Assembly (NCBI GenBank): GCA_019694555.1 | Contig: JAIBBS010000021.1 | Span: 1-64,000 of the forward strand | Source: Nannocystaceae bacterium | Lineage (GTDB): Bacteria; Myxococcota_A; Polyangia; Nannocystales; Nannocystaceae | Direction of reading: 5' to 3' | DNA: 64,000 bases | In this document: piece after piece, positions 8,086 to 17,307 of the stretch | Layout: each line of letters begins with the position of its first letter | Position numbering within the stretch: position 1 is the first letter of the stretch | Position numbers and translations under genes: made by a program | The notes under the pieces: model-generated | The model's database searches: none | What the model was told of the DNA's origin: nothing | The model's input: the letters and a program-made list of their open reading frames with translations, nothing else

Positions 8086-11000
8086 TCAGCCCGCTGCGCG
8101 CCGGCGGACCTCGTAGCCCAGCGCGCGACGCGTCGCCGCATAGGCGGCGCTCGTGGCGAAGGCGATGAGGTCGCGCAGGTCGTCGTCGCGCTCGGCCTGG
8201 GCCAGCAACGCCTCGCCGACCAGCGGGGCCTCGCGGTGGGTGACCACGCGCATCGCGGCGCCCAGATCGCCCGCGACGGCCAGGCCCACGCGGTGCGACG
8301 CGCGGCGCAACCATGCGCGCCACTGCACGCTGTCGAAGGGCTCGTCCTCGTGGTCCTTGAACAGCTGGCCCAGCTGTCGCGACACGCGCATCGGCAGCTT
8401 GCGCAACAGCTCCTGGCCCAGCCGCACGCTCTCGTCGTCGCCCTTGTGGTGCTTGCGACGACCGTGGCGAGGATGGAACGCCTGCAGCAGCGCGGAGAGC
8501 AGCCGCGCGAGCACGACCCGGCGCAGGCCCAGGGCGAACACCGCCTCGGGTCGGGTGGCGTACAGCGCCGACGCGAGCGCGAAGCGCAGCGCCGGCGCGT
8601 CCTCGATCGTGAACGCGACGTCGTGCGCGAGGATCACCGGCGGCTGTTGGCAGCGCACCTCGAGCCACGCACCGGGCTCGAGCTCGGGGCCCTCGCCGGG
8701 ATCGGGCAGACCGTGGCGAGCGATGAGCGCGACCTTGCTCATGCCCAGGCGCTTGAGCACCTCGCCCCAGCACGCCGCGAGCACGCCTTCACCCAGCGGT
8801 GAGATGCGGGCGTCGGGCGGTACCTCGAGCCGCGGCAGCATCTCCGACAGCACCGGGCCGCCGCCCTCGAACAGCGCCGCGAGGGCCTCGGCGATGCCGC
8901 CGTCGCCCGGCGGTGCGGGCACGACCGTCGCGACCGCCAGCTCGCCACCGACACCGGCGGCGACCTCGTGCGTGGCGAAGAACGCGGTCGCGTCGGCGTG
9001 CTCGGGCTCGCGCGCGCGCAGCACCTCGTACAGCGCCCACGCGCGATCGAGATCGCCGATCTCGGCGTGATGACGGGCGAGGAACGCGAGGCTGCGACGC
9101 TCGAGCGGGTCGACCGCGAGCAGCTCGACGTGGTTGGCGAGCACGCGCTCGCCGCTGGTCTCGGCGAGGTCGTACAGCTCCGCGAGCACGCGGCGCTCGG
9201 CGGCGCCCAGCGCCCGCGGATCGAGCTCGAGCGCCAGCTCGAGCGCGGCGATGGCCTTGGCCGGGCGCGCGCGCTGGATCTCGGCCAGCCGCAGCAGCAG
9301 CGCGATGCGGGTCGGCACGTCCGCGCCGCGGGAGCGACGGCCCAGCGCCGCGAAGAAGCTCTCGACCAGCGGCTCGATCTCGTCGGCGCGCGCGGTGGCT
9401 TCGTAGACGCGCGCGAGCGCCAGCACGGCCGCGGACGAGCTCGGTTGCAGCTCGCGCGCCTGCTTGGAGAAGCGCTCGGCGAGCTCGGTGCGACCGGGCA
9501 CCTGCATCGCGATCTCGGCGCCCTCGAGCAGCAGGTCGTGACGACGCTCGCGGCCGAGATCGGGCTGCAGCAGCAGGCGATCGAGGCAGCGCAGCGCGGT
9601 CGCGGGGTCGTGCGGCGCGGTGGCTCGGAACGCGACCTCGAGCTGCGCGCGGTCGAGCGCGGCGACGTTGTGCTCCTCGAGCAGCTCGAGGCCCAGGCGG
9701 ATGTTCTCGAACGCCGCGCGGCGAAGGTCGGCCTCGCTCGCGCCACCTTGGGCCTCGCCGCCATCGGCCAGCGCCGCGGCGGCGTCGTGGAACAGCATGC
9801 CCGCGTCGATGAACTTCTGTCCGCGCGCGCGCGGCTCACCGAGCTCGCGCGCGAGTCGGGCCGCGGCCTCGGCGGCCTCGACCAGCGCGCCGCGCTCCTG
9901 GCACAGCCCGATCAACGGCTCGAGCGCGTTGGGGTTGCTGGGATCGAGCTCGGCCGCGCGACGGTAGCGGCCCAGCGCCTCCTCGACCTGCTTGAGTGCC
10001 AGCGCGCTCTCGGCCACGAACGCGAACACGTCGCTGAGCAGGCGCACCTGCTTGGGCGTGCGCTCGAAGCCCTCGGCGAGTCGCTCCTCGAGCGCATCGG
10101 CGGCGGCGAGCGCCTCGCGGTGACGGCCCGCGAGCACGCGGTTGCGCACCAGCGCCGCGCGGATCTCGAGGTTGGCGGGATCGTGGCGCGCCGCCAGGGT
10201 CAGGCGGCGGTGCGCGTCGGTGTGGCGGCTGCTCTGCTCGAGCACCTGCGCCAGCGCGAGCAGCCCCGAGGCCAGCTGCGAGGGATCGCCACCGAGGCCC
10301 AGCGCGTCGACGGCCTGCTCGAGCAGCGCCTCGGCCTCCTCGTGGCGCCCGGCCTCGGCCAGCATCTCGCCCAGGCCCAGCTTCGCGCGGGCGTAGTCGG
10401 GATCCTCGGCGAGCGCGGCGTCGAAGCGCTGGCGCGCCGCCGCGACGTCGCCGGTGCTGCGGTAGGTGATGCGACCCATCTCGGTCAGCAGCTGCGCGCG
10501 GATGGTGGGGCCGCGCATCTCGGCGAGCTGCCGATCCATGAAGTCCATCGCGCCGCCGATGTCGCCGTCGTCGACGCGCAGGCGCACCAGGCCCTCGAGC
10601 GCGGCGGCCAGGCGCCGCGGCGACTCCGGGTCGTCGCTGGCGACCTTGGCCTCGGCGAGCACGCGCGAGTACAGCCGCACCGCGCGGGCGTTGTCGCGCA
10701 GGCGCGTGCGCAGCAGATCGGCGGCCTCGAGCAGGCCGTCGGCGTCGGGCAACGCCGCGAGCGACTCGACCAGCAGCGCTTCGTCGTGGACCGCACGCGC
10801 GAGCCGACCCTGCGCGCGCAGCAGCGCGGCCACACCGGGTCGACGCGTCAGCGCCTCGGCCACGATGCCGATCGCGCCGCGGGGATCGTGGTCCTCGCGG
10901 TCGAGCACGTCGGCCAGCGCGATCGCCAGCCGCACGTGGCGGGCCTCGTCGCTGCCGGCGGCGGCCTCGTCGAGGTGCCGCCGCAGCAGCGCGATGCCGT

Positions 11001-14000
11001 CGTCGTGGCGGTCCTGCTTGCGATACAGCCGCGACAGCGCCAGCACGACGTCGTCGTTGTCCGGCGCGGTGCGGACCAGCTCCTCGAGCGTGGCCGTGGC
11101 CGCGTCGTTGTCCCCGCCGCTCTCCTGCAGCGCGCGCGCCTTGGCCACCAGCAGCGACACGCGCGCGGCACCGTCGTCGGGGCCGAGCTGGGCCAGGCGG
11201 CGCTCGATGATCGGCAGCGCCGGTTCGAAGCGCCCGGTCGCGAGGTAGAGCTCTTGCAGGTGTGCGAGCGCATCGGCGTCGTCGCGCACCTCGGTGATCT
11301 CGAGCCACGCCGCGATCGCGCGATCGGGCAGGCCCAGGCGCTGCTCGTAGATCTCGGCGATCTGCGCCAGCGCGCGCAGGCGGTAGGCCTCGTCGGGCAC
11401 GTTGTCGGCGGCGACGCGCAGCGCCTCGATGGCCTGCTGCCACTGGCGGTTGCTCATCAGCAGCCGCACCAGCTCGTCGTGCAGGCGCTGCTCCGCGGGG
11501 GCCTCGCGCGTGAGCTGCTCGAGCCGCTCGATCGCGTCGCGGGGGCGCGCCAGCTGGGTCTCGAGCACGCGGCACAGCTGCAGCGTGCGATCGATGCGCT
11601 CGTCGAGCGTGAGATCGGGTGCCTGCAGCTCGAGCAGGTCGGCATCGATCGCAGCCCAGTCGCCGTGCCGTGCCAGCGTGTCGTAGATCGAGAGCAGCGC
11701 CGTCATCGCGCCGACGTGCTGCGGCGCGACCGCGAGCACGGCGCGGTAGCGCGACTCGGCCTGCGGCCACTGCTCGCGCGCGGCGTGGAGCTCGGCGATG
11801 CGGAGGTTGTGCGCGACGACGTGCTCGGGCAGCGCGGACTCGGCCAGCAGCAGCTCGTAGGCCTGCAGCAGGCGATCGTGCACGCCGTGGCGCTCGGCCA
11901 CGCCCTCGATCCGCGCCAGCGCCTCGGGGTGCCGCGGGATCCACAAGAGCGCGCGCTCGAGCGACTGGAACGCGCGCTCGAGGTTGTGCGCGCCCTCTTC
12001 CCACAGGCGCGCGAGCGCCAGCGCGACCTCCACCTTCTCGGCCTTGCTGTCGGCGGGGACCTCGGTGTACGCGAGCGCGACCTCTTCCCAGGCGCTCGCG
12101 ACCCGCGGCCGCGGCGGCAGGATCGCGCGGGTGAGCTTGGGCAGCGCCGGCAGGCCCTGATCGGGCGAGCGCGGTGGCGGCGGCGGCGGGGCCGGGGCCG
12201 GCGCGGCGATCGACGCGCGGGTGTAGTCGGCGCGCTGCAGCTGCGACTGCATCGCCGCGACCGTGGGATCGACCGTGGGCAGCTCGGCGAGCTCGTCGAG
12301 CTCCTCGAGCTCGTCGACCTCGATCTCGGCGTCCTCGATCGCATCGGGCTCGACCGAGATCGGCGGTGCGAACGGCAGTGCGCCGGGCGGCGGCGGCATG
12401 CCGGGTGGGCGCACGACGACCGACTCGGCATCGGCGACCAGCAGCTCCTGGGTGTTGCCACCGACCACGCGCATCGGTGCGGCGAGCTCGACCCGCGGTG
12501 CGTGCGGCGAGGGCAGCGTCTCGATCAGGCGCGGCTCGAGGCCGGCGCCGATCCACGCCGCGAGGTCGGCGACCTCGGGCGGCGCGAGCGTCGGCAACAG
12601 CATCGGATCGCGCGGCACCGGCGGCGTGTGGTAGCCGCCGGCGTGCTCGGCCAGGCGCCAGATCGCCGCGTGCTCGTCACCGATGTCACCGTCGCGCGGC
12701 GGCAGCTGCGGCCGCGCGCGCCAGGCCTGCAGCCGCGCGCGCAGGGCGTACTCGGGGCGGCCCAGCGAGCCTTCGTACAGCTGCGCGAGCCGGCGCAGCA
12801 GCTGCGCCTGATCGGCGGGCTGCGGCGCGACCTCGAGCGCGGCCGCGGGCACCAGCAGGTACAGCTGCCACAGCTCGCCCTCGTCGGCGAGGCGCTCGAG
12901 CTCGGCCAGCGCGCGCTCGTCGTCGGGCTCGAGCCGCAGCACCCGCATCCACTCCGCCATCGCGGCCGCGCGATCCTCGAGCCGCTGCTCGCGGATCTCG
13001 GCGCGCTGTGCCAAAAGCGCCATGGTGCGATCGCGATCGCGGCTGCGCGCGATGAGTCGCTGCAGCAGCTGCAGCAGCGCCAGCGCACCCACCGGCGGCA
13101 GCGCGCCGTCGCGGCGCTCGTCGACCGACAGCGACAGGCGATCGAGCTCGGGCAGCAGCGCGTCGCCGCCGGCCTCGTCGAGCGCGCTCGCCAGCACGCG
13201 CAGCGCCGCCAGCGGATCGGACAGGCGCTCGTCGAAGACCATCGCCGCGTCGCGCAGCGCCGCGATGGTCGGCTCGCCGGCCTCGGCGTTGCGGGCCCGC
13301 TCGAGGTGCAGCTCGCACAGCTGTGCCCACAGGCGGTGGCGCTCGGCCAGGCCGAGGATCTGATCGAACGCATCCTCGGCCAGCGCGGCGTCGTGCTCGC
13401 GCAGGTCGGTCCACGCCTGGCGCAGCCACTCGAACGCCTTCTCGGGGTCGTGCAGCTCGTCCTCGTAGATCGTCGCGATCGCGCGGCAGGCCTCGTAGCG
13501 TCCGAGGTCCGAGGCCGCGCGACCCAGCCGCAGGCCGTGCAGCTCGATCACCGCCTGCCACAGCCCGTGCTCCCGCGCGGTGCGCTCGAGCTCGCTCGCG
13601 ATGGCCTCGTCGAGCGGCGCGGCGCGATGGGCCCGCTGCAGGTAGCCCACGGACTTGGCCGCGTCGTCGAGTCGCTCGAGCGCGACGCCGGCGGCCTCGC
13701 GCAGGCGGGCGACCAGCGCGTCGACCGACTCGCGCCGCTCGAGCACCGCGAGCTCGCGATCGAACGCGTCGAGCAGCTCGCGCCACAGCCCGTGCTCGGC
13801 CGCGAGCGCGCGCAGGCGCTTGCCCACCGGTCCCAGGCTCAGATCCGACTCGAGCGCCGCGAGGTAGCCGCGGCGGGCCCAGTCGAACGCCAACGCGGGG
13901 TCGCCCCAGCGCTCGTGCGCGATCGTCGAAGCCTCGAGGCACAGCTGCACGCGCGCCTCGACCATGCCGGCCTCGCCGAGGTAGCCGTAGCGCTCCTCGT

Positions 14001-17000
14001 CGATCGCGAGCAGCTCGCGCCACAGCCCCTTGGCCTGCGCGAGTCGACCGATGCGCGCGACCAGGCCGGCGTCGAAGTGATCGACGGCGAGCGCGCGGCG
14101 CAGCAGCTCGAGCGCGCGCGCGCCGTCGCCGAGGTCCTGCTCGGCGATGGTCGCCATCTGCTGCAGCGTCGCGGTCTGGGTCGCGATGTCGCCGGCGAGC
14201 TCGAGCCGCCGCTGCAGCGTCGCGATCGCGGCCTCGTGGTCGCCGGTCTCGTGCTGCAGCCGCGCCATGGTCGCCAGGCCCTCGATGTCGGTCGAGAACT
14301 CGGCGACGAAGCGACCGTAGGCCGCGACCGCGGCCTGCTTGTCGCCCAGGTGCTGCAACCAGGTGTTGGCGATGGTGCCGTAGAGCCGACGACGCTCCTC
14401 GGCCGAGGTCGCGGCCAGCAGCATCAGCTCGGCCTGACGCACGAGCTTGCGGTGCGCGCCGGCGCGCTCGTACAGCTCGAGCAGGCTCTGCGCGACCTCG
14501 CGACGGCCCAGCGCGAGATCCTCGCCCAGGCCCTCGAGCAGCTCGGCCGCGCCCTGGGGATCGTCGAGCTGGTCGCCGAGGATCTCGGCGCGTTCCCACG
14601 CGATGCGGAAGGCGTCGTCCTCGGTCTCGGCCAGCTCTTGCAGCTTGCCCAGCACCGCGACCAACGGCTGCCACGCATCCTCGCGGCGGTAGATCCGGAC
14701 CAGGGCCTCGAGCGCGCCGCGGTGATCGGGTCGCGATCGCAGCACCCGCTCGAACGACGAGCGCGCCAGCAGCGGATCGTCGAGCGCGGCCTCGGCCAGC
14801 TGGCCCAGCCGCAGCAGGTAGTCGATCTGGCGCACCAGCGGCGTCTTGGGCGAGCCCGCGGCCTTGCCCAGCAGCGTGCCCAGCTCCTCGTTGCGGCCGG
14901 CGCGGGCGTAGGCGAGCACGAGCTTGTCGATGATCTCGAGGTTGCCCGGACGCAGCTCGAGCAGCTCGGTCCACAGCGACGCGGCGCGGTCCTCGTCGTG
15001 CAGGTCGAGGTCGCAGATGCGGGCCATGCGGCGCAGCAGCTTGGCCTTGGCCTCGGGCGAGCCCGCGCCGGGGACCTCGCGCTGCAGCAGCTCGAGCAGC
15101 TCGGTGTAGCGGCCCTGCTCCTCGAGCAGCTGCTCGAGCCGGTACATCGCCTCGCGATCGTCGTGCGCGAGCTCGAGGATCTGCCGGCACGCCCACTCGG
15201 CGTGCTCGAGCTCGCCGAGCTCGTGGTGCCAGATCTCGGCCATGCGCCGCAGCAAGGCCACGCGCTCGGTGCCGCTGCGCGAGCGGTCGTGCTGGTCGCG
15301 CAGCATCTCGATCACGCGCTCGAAGTCGCCGGCGCGGTCGTACAGCGCGGTCAGGGCCCTCGTGGCTTGGATGTCGCTGGGCGACAGCTGCAGGATCTCG
15401 CCGTACAGCTCGATCGCGCGGTCGGGATTGACCTGGCGATCGCGGTAGACCTGCGTGAGTCGCTTGAGGATGTCGAGGCGCTTGGCCGGGTCGACCGTGC
15501 GCTCGAGCTCGGCCTCCTGGACCCGCACCATGTTGTCCCACATGCGCGCGCGCTTCTCGATGCGCGCGATGTGCTTGGCCGGGCGTTGGTCGTCGGGGTA
15601 GGCGACCTGCAGTCGACCCCAGGCATCGAGCGCGCCGTCGATGTCACCCAGGCGGCGCTCGCAGATGTCGGCGAGCTCGACGAACTCCTCGGCGAAGCCG
15701 CGCTGCTCGTAGGGACTCTCGCCCTCGGGCTGCGCCGCGGCCTGCTCGATCTGGTACAGCACCAGGTCGCGCAGCTGCGTCCAGTTGTGCTTGCGCCGCC
15801 AGTGCTCCTTGTAGCCCTCGAACGCCGCGGCGTTGAAGGGCTCGCGCTCGAGCACCTTGTAGTAGTAGACCGCCGCGCGCTCCTCGTCGCCGAGCTCGTC
15901 GCGGCACACCGCGGCCGCGCGCAGCAGCGTCTCGGTCGGGACCTCGTCGGGCATGCGCTCGATCTGCGCGTCGAGCAGCGCGACCAGGGCCCAGTGATCG
16001 CCGCTCTCGGCGTAGATCTGCTCGAGCCGGCGCCACGACTCGTCGTCGGGACGCTGGTAGCGGCTGACCTCCTCGAACAGCTGGCGCGCCTCCTCGCGGC
16101 GGTACAGCCGGCGGTCGAGCAGGTCGGCGCGCCGCAGCTGCAGCGGCACCGCGTCGGGACCGGAGAAGTGGAACAGCCACTCGCGGTACAGCTCGTCGAG
16201 CGCGAGCCAGTCCTCCGCGTCGATCAGCGTGTTCTCCAGCGCGGCCGAGGCCTGCTGGTGATCCGGCAGCAGCATCAGCGAGCGGCGCAGCAGCTTGAGC
16301 GCGCGCGGCTTGTCGCCGCGGCGGCGCGCCAGCTCGGCGGCCTTGTAGAAGATGTCCGCGGCCTTGGTGACGCCGTCCTCGGTGGCCTTGCCCGAGGCCA
16401 GGTACAGCACGCCGAACGCCCGCAGCGCGTCGATGTCGTCGGGCACGGCCTTGAGCGCGGCCTGCAGGTGACGCGCGGCCGAGGGCACGTTGTCGAAGTG
16501 CTCGGCCTCGATCGCGGCGAGGCGACGGTGCAGCTCCGCCAGTCGCGTGCGCTCGGCGGTGCTCTCGACCCGCGCGAGCTCCGACGACAGCCGCGTCGCC
16601 GCGGCGCTCCACGCCCCCGCGGCGAGGTACAGCTTGATCAGGCGATCGGCGGCCTTGGCGTGGCCGGGATCGAGCTCGACCACGCGCTCGTAGTGGCGCA
16701 CGCCTTCGCCGATGGCGAGAAAGTGCTGCTCGAGCAGCTCTGCGAGCTCGAAGTGCAGCGGCGCGCCGTCGCTGCCGGCGGGCTGGGTCTGCAGGCGCCA
16801 GCGCAGCAGCTCGACCAGCTCCTTGTGCGCGCCCAGCAGCTCGTACAGCTTGCGCAGGCGCTCGTGCGCGCGCGCGTTGCCGGGTCGCAGCTGCAGCGCG
16901 CGCGCCAGCGCATGCGCGGCCTCCTCGCGATCCTTGACCCGCTCGAGCCACAGCTCGTAGGCCTGCACGCACAGCTCGGCCGCCTTCGCGCGCGCCTCGG

Positions 17001-17223
17001 TGCTCGCGGTGTCGACCGCCGCCGCGTGCAGCAACAGCAGCGTCGCGAGCGATCGCCAGTCCTCACCGTCGCGGTACTGGCGCCGTAGGCGATGGAACGC
17101 GCGTTCGTCCGCCGCGTTGGTGCGGAACTCGGTGAGCTCGGCGGGCTCGCGGCTGTGCCGACCCGGCAGAGGGCAGGGCAAGGTGGCGGGGGCGACGGGC
17201 GCGGGGGCCTCGTGATCGAGCAT
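8086..17223 (-). CDS. Giant TPR-repeat protein (3045 residues)
   Basis: One uninterrupted frame. Almost the whole protein is helical repeats of 34-40 residues with TPR-type positions (for example AHALARALQLRPGNARAHERL and GEILQLSPSDIQATRAL). The array is split by a Pro/Glu-rich linker at about residues 1555-1710 (containing PPGMPPPPGALPFAPP and an acidic DELEELDELAELP stretch). The last 270 residues are not TPR: a Gly/Pro hinge, then a compact domain with GDDESVRLGQELL and a basic HPRHGRRKHHKGD loop that I cannot assign. No signal peptide or TM helix is seen, so it is probably a cytoplasmic scaffold. I start at ATG 17223; a GTG at 17272-17274 and an ATG at 17340 are also in frame. It is divergent from the M16 peptidase. 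Partners unknown. Confidence 0.85.
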   Translation of the reverse strand: MLDHEAPAPVAPATLPCPLPGRHSREPAELTEFRTNAADERAFHRLRRQYRDGEDWRSLATLLLLHAAAVDTASTEARAKAAELCVQAYELWLERVKDREEAAHALARALQLRPGNARAHERLRKLYELLGAHKELVELLRWRLQTQPAGSDGAPLHFELAELLEQHFLAIGEGVRHYERVVELDPGHAKAADRLIKLYLAAGAWSAAATRLSSELARVESTAERTRLAELHRRLAAIEAEHFDNVPSAARHLQAALKAVPDDIDALRAFGVLYLASGKATEDGVTKAADIFYKAAELARRRGDKPRALKLLRRSLMLLPDHQQASAALENTLIDAEDWLALDELYREWLFHFSGPDAVPLQLRRADLLDRRLYRREEARQLFEEVSRYQRPDDESWRRLEQIYAESGDHWALVALLDAQIERMPDEVPTETLLRAAAVCRDELGDEERAAVYYYKVLEREPFNAAAFEGYKEHWRRKHNWTQLRDLVLYQIEQAAAQPEGESPYEQRGFAEEFVELADICERRLGDIDGALDAWGRLQVAYPDDQRPAKHIARIEKRARMWDNMVRVQEAELERTVDPAKRLDILKRLTQVYRDRQVNPDRAIELYGEILQLSPSDIQATRALTALYDRAGDFERVIEMLRDQHDRSRSGTERVALLRRMAEIWHHELGELEHAEWACRQILELAHDDREAMYRLEQLLEEQGRYTELLELLQREVPGAGSPEAKAKLLRRMARICDLDLHDEDRAASLWTELLELRPGNLEIIDKLVLAYARAGRNEELGTLLGKAAGSPKTPLVRQIDYLLRLGQLAEAALDDPLLARSSFERVLRSRPDHRGALEALVRIYRREDAWQPLVAVLGKLQELAETEDDAFRIAWERAEILGDQLDDPQGAAELLEGLGEDLALGRREVAQSLLELYERAGAHRKLVRQAELMLLAATSAEERRRLYGTIANTWLQHLGDKQAAVAAYGRFVAEFSTDIEGLATMARLQHETGDHEAAIATLQRRLELAGDIATQTATLQQMATIAEQDLGDGARALELLRRALAVDHFDAGLVARIGRLAQAKGLWRELLAIDEERYGYLGEAGMVEARVQLCLEASTIAHERWGDPALAFDWARRGYLAALESDLSLGPVGKRLRALAAEHGLWRELLDAFDRELAVLERRESVDALVARLREAAGVALERLDDAAKSVGYLQRAHRAAPLDEAIASELERTAREHGLWQAVIELHGLRLGRAASDLGRYEACRAIATIYEDELHDPEKAFEWLRQAWTDLREHDAALAEDAFDQILGLAERHRLWAQLCELHLERARNAEAGEPTIAALRDAAMVFDERLSDPLAALRVLASALDEAGGDALLPELDRLSLSVDERRDGALPPVGALALLQLLQRLIARSRDRDRTMALLAQRAEIREQRLEDRAAAMAEWMRVLRLEPDDERALAELERLADEGELWQLYLLVPAAALEVAPQPADQAQLLRRLAQLYEGSLGRPEYALRARLQAWRARPQLPPRDGDIGDEHAAIWRLAEHAGGYHTPPVPRDPMLLPTLAPPEVADLAAWIGAGLEPRLIETLPSPHAPRVELAAPMRVVGGNTQELLVADAESVVVRPPGMPPPPGALPFAPPISVEPDAIEDAEIEVDELEELDELAELPTVDPTVAAMQSQLQRADYTRASIAAPAPAPPPPPPRSPDQGLPALPKLTRAILPPRPRVASAWEEVALAYTEVPADSKAEKVEVALALARLWEEGAHNLERAFQSLERALLWIPRHPEALARIEGVAERHGVHDRLLQAYELLLAESALPEHVVAHNLRIAELHAAREQWPQAESRYRAVLAVAPQHVGAMTALLSIYDTLARHGDWAAIDADLLELQAPDLTLDERIDRTLQLCRVLETQLARPRDAIERLEQLTREAPAEQRLHDELVRLLMSNRQWQQAIEALRVAADNVPDEAYRLRALAQIAEIYEQRLGLPDRAIAAWLEITEVRDDADALAHLQELYLATGRFEPALPIIERRLAQLGPDDGAARVSLLVAKARALQESGGDNDAATATLEELVRTAPDNDDVVLALSRLYRKQDRHDDGIALLRRHLDEAAAGSDEARHVRLAIALADVLDREDHDPRGAIGIVAEALTRRPGVAALLRAQGRLARAVHDEALLVESLAALPDADGLLEAADLLRTRLRDNARAVRLYSRVLAEAKVASDDPESPRRLAAALEGLVRLRVDDGDIGGAMDFMDRQLAEMRGPTIRAQLLTEMGRITYRSTGDVAAARQRFDAALAEDPDYARAKLGLGEMLAEAGRHEEAEALLEQAVDALGLGGDPSQLASGLLALAQVLEQSSRHTDAHRRLTLAARHDPANLEIRAALVRNRVLAGRHREALAAADALEERLAEGFERTPKQVRLLSDVFAFVAESALALKQVEEALGRYRRAAELDPSNPNALEPLIGLCQERGALVEAAEAAARLARELGEPRARGQKFIDAGMLFHDAAAALADGGEAQGGASEADLRRAAFENIRLGLELLEEHNVAALDRAQLEVAFRATAPHDPATALRCLDRLLLQPDLGRERRHDLLLEGAEIAMQVPGRTELAERFSKQARELQPSSSAAVLALARVYEATARADEIEPLVESFFAALGRRSRGADVPTRIALLLRLAEIQRARPAKAIAALELALELDPRALGAAERRVLAELYDLAETSGERVLANHVELLAVDPLERRSLAFLARHHAEIGDLDRAWALYEVLRAREPEHADATAFFATHEVAAGVGGELAVATVVPAPPGDGGIAEALAALFEGGGPVLSEMLPRLEVPPDARISPLGEGVLAACWGEVLKRLGMSKVALIARHGLPDPGEGPELEPGAWLEVRCQQPPVILAHDVAFTIEDAPALRFALASALYATRPEAVFALGLRRVVLARLLSALLQAFHPRHGRRKHHKGDDESVRLGQELLRKLPMRVSRQLGQLFKDHEDEPFDSVQWRAWLRRASHRVGLAVAGDLGAAMRVVTHREAPLVGEALLAQAERDDDLRDLIAFATSAAYAATRRALGYEVRRRAAG

Positions 17224-17307
17224 CTGCACGATGGGCCGTCGGGGTGGTCGTGGGAGACCGAACGACGATGGCACGGTAACATACCCGCAGGACCACGATC
17301 CGACTCG

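Noticed and set aside
8968-17088. A 2706-codon open frame on the plus strand opposite the giant TPR gene
   Set aside because: It is a mirror of strongly biased Glu/Leu/Ala/Arg codons in the TPR gene; its translation is low-complexity, has no recognisable motif, and the minus-strand frame has clear TPR repeats.
17224-17307. Sigma-54-like TGGCACGG at 17269 in the TPR/M16 divergent region
   Set aside because: The -12 half (TTGC) is missing at the right distance.
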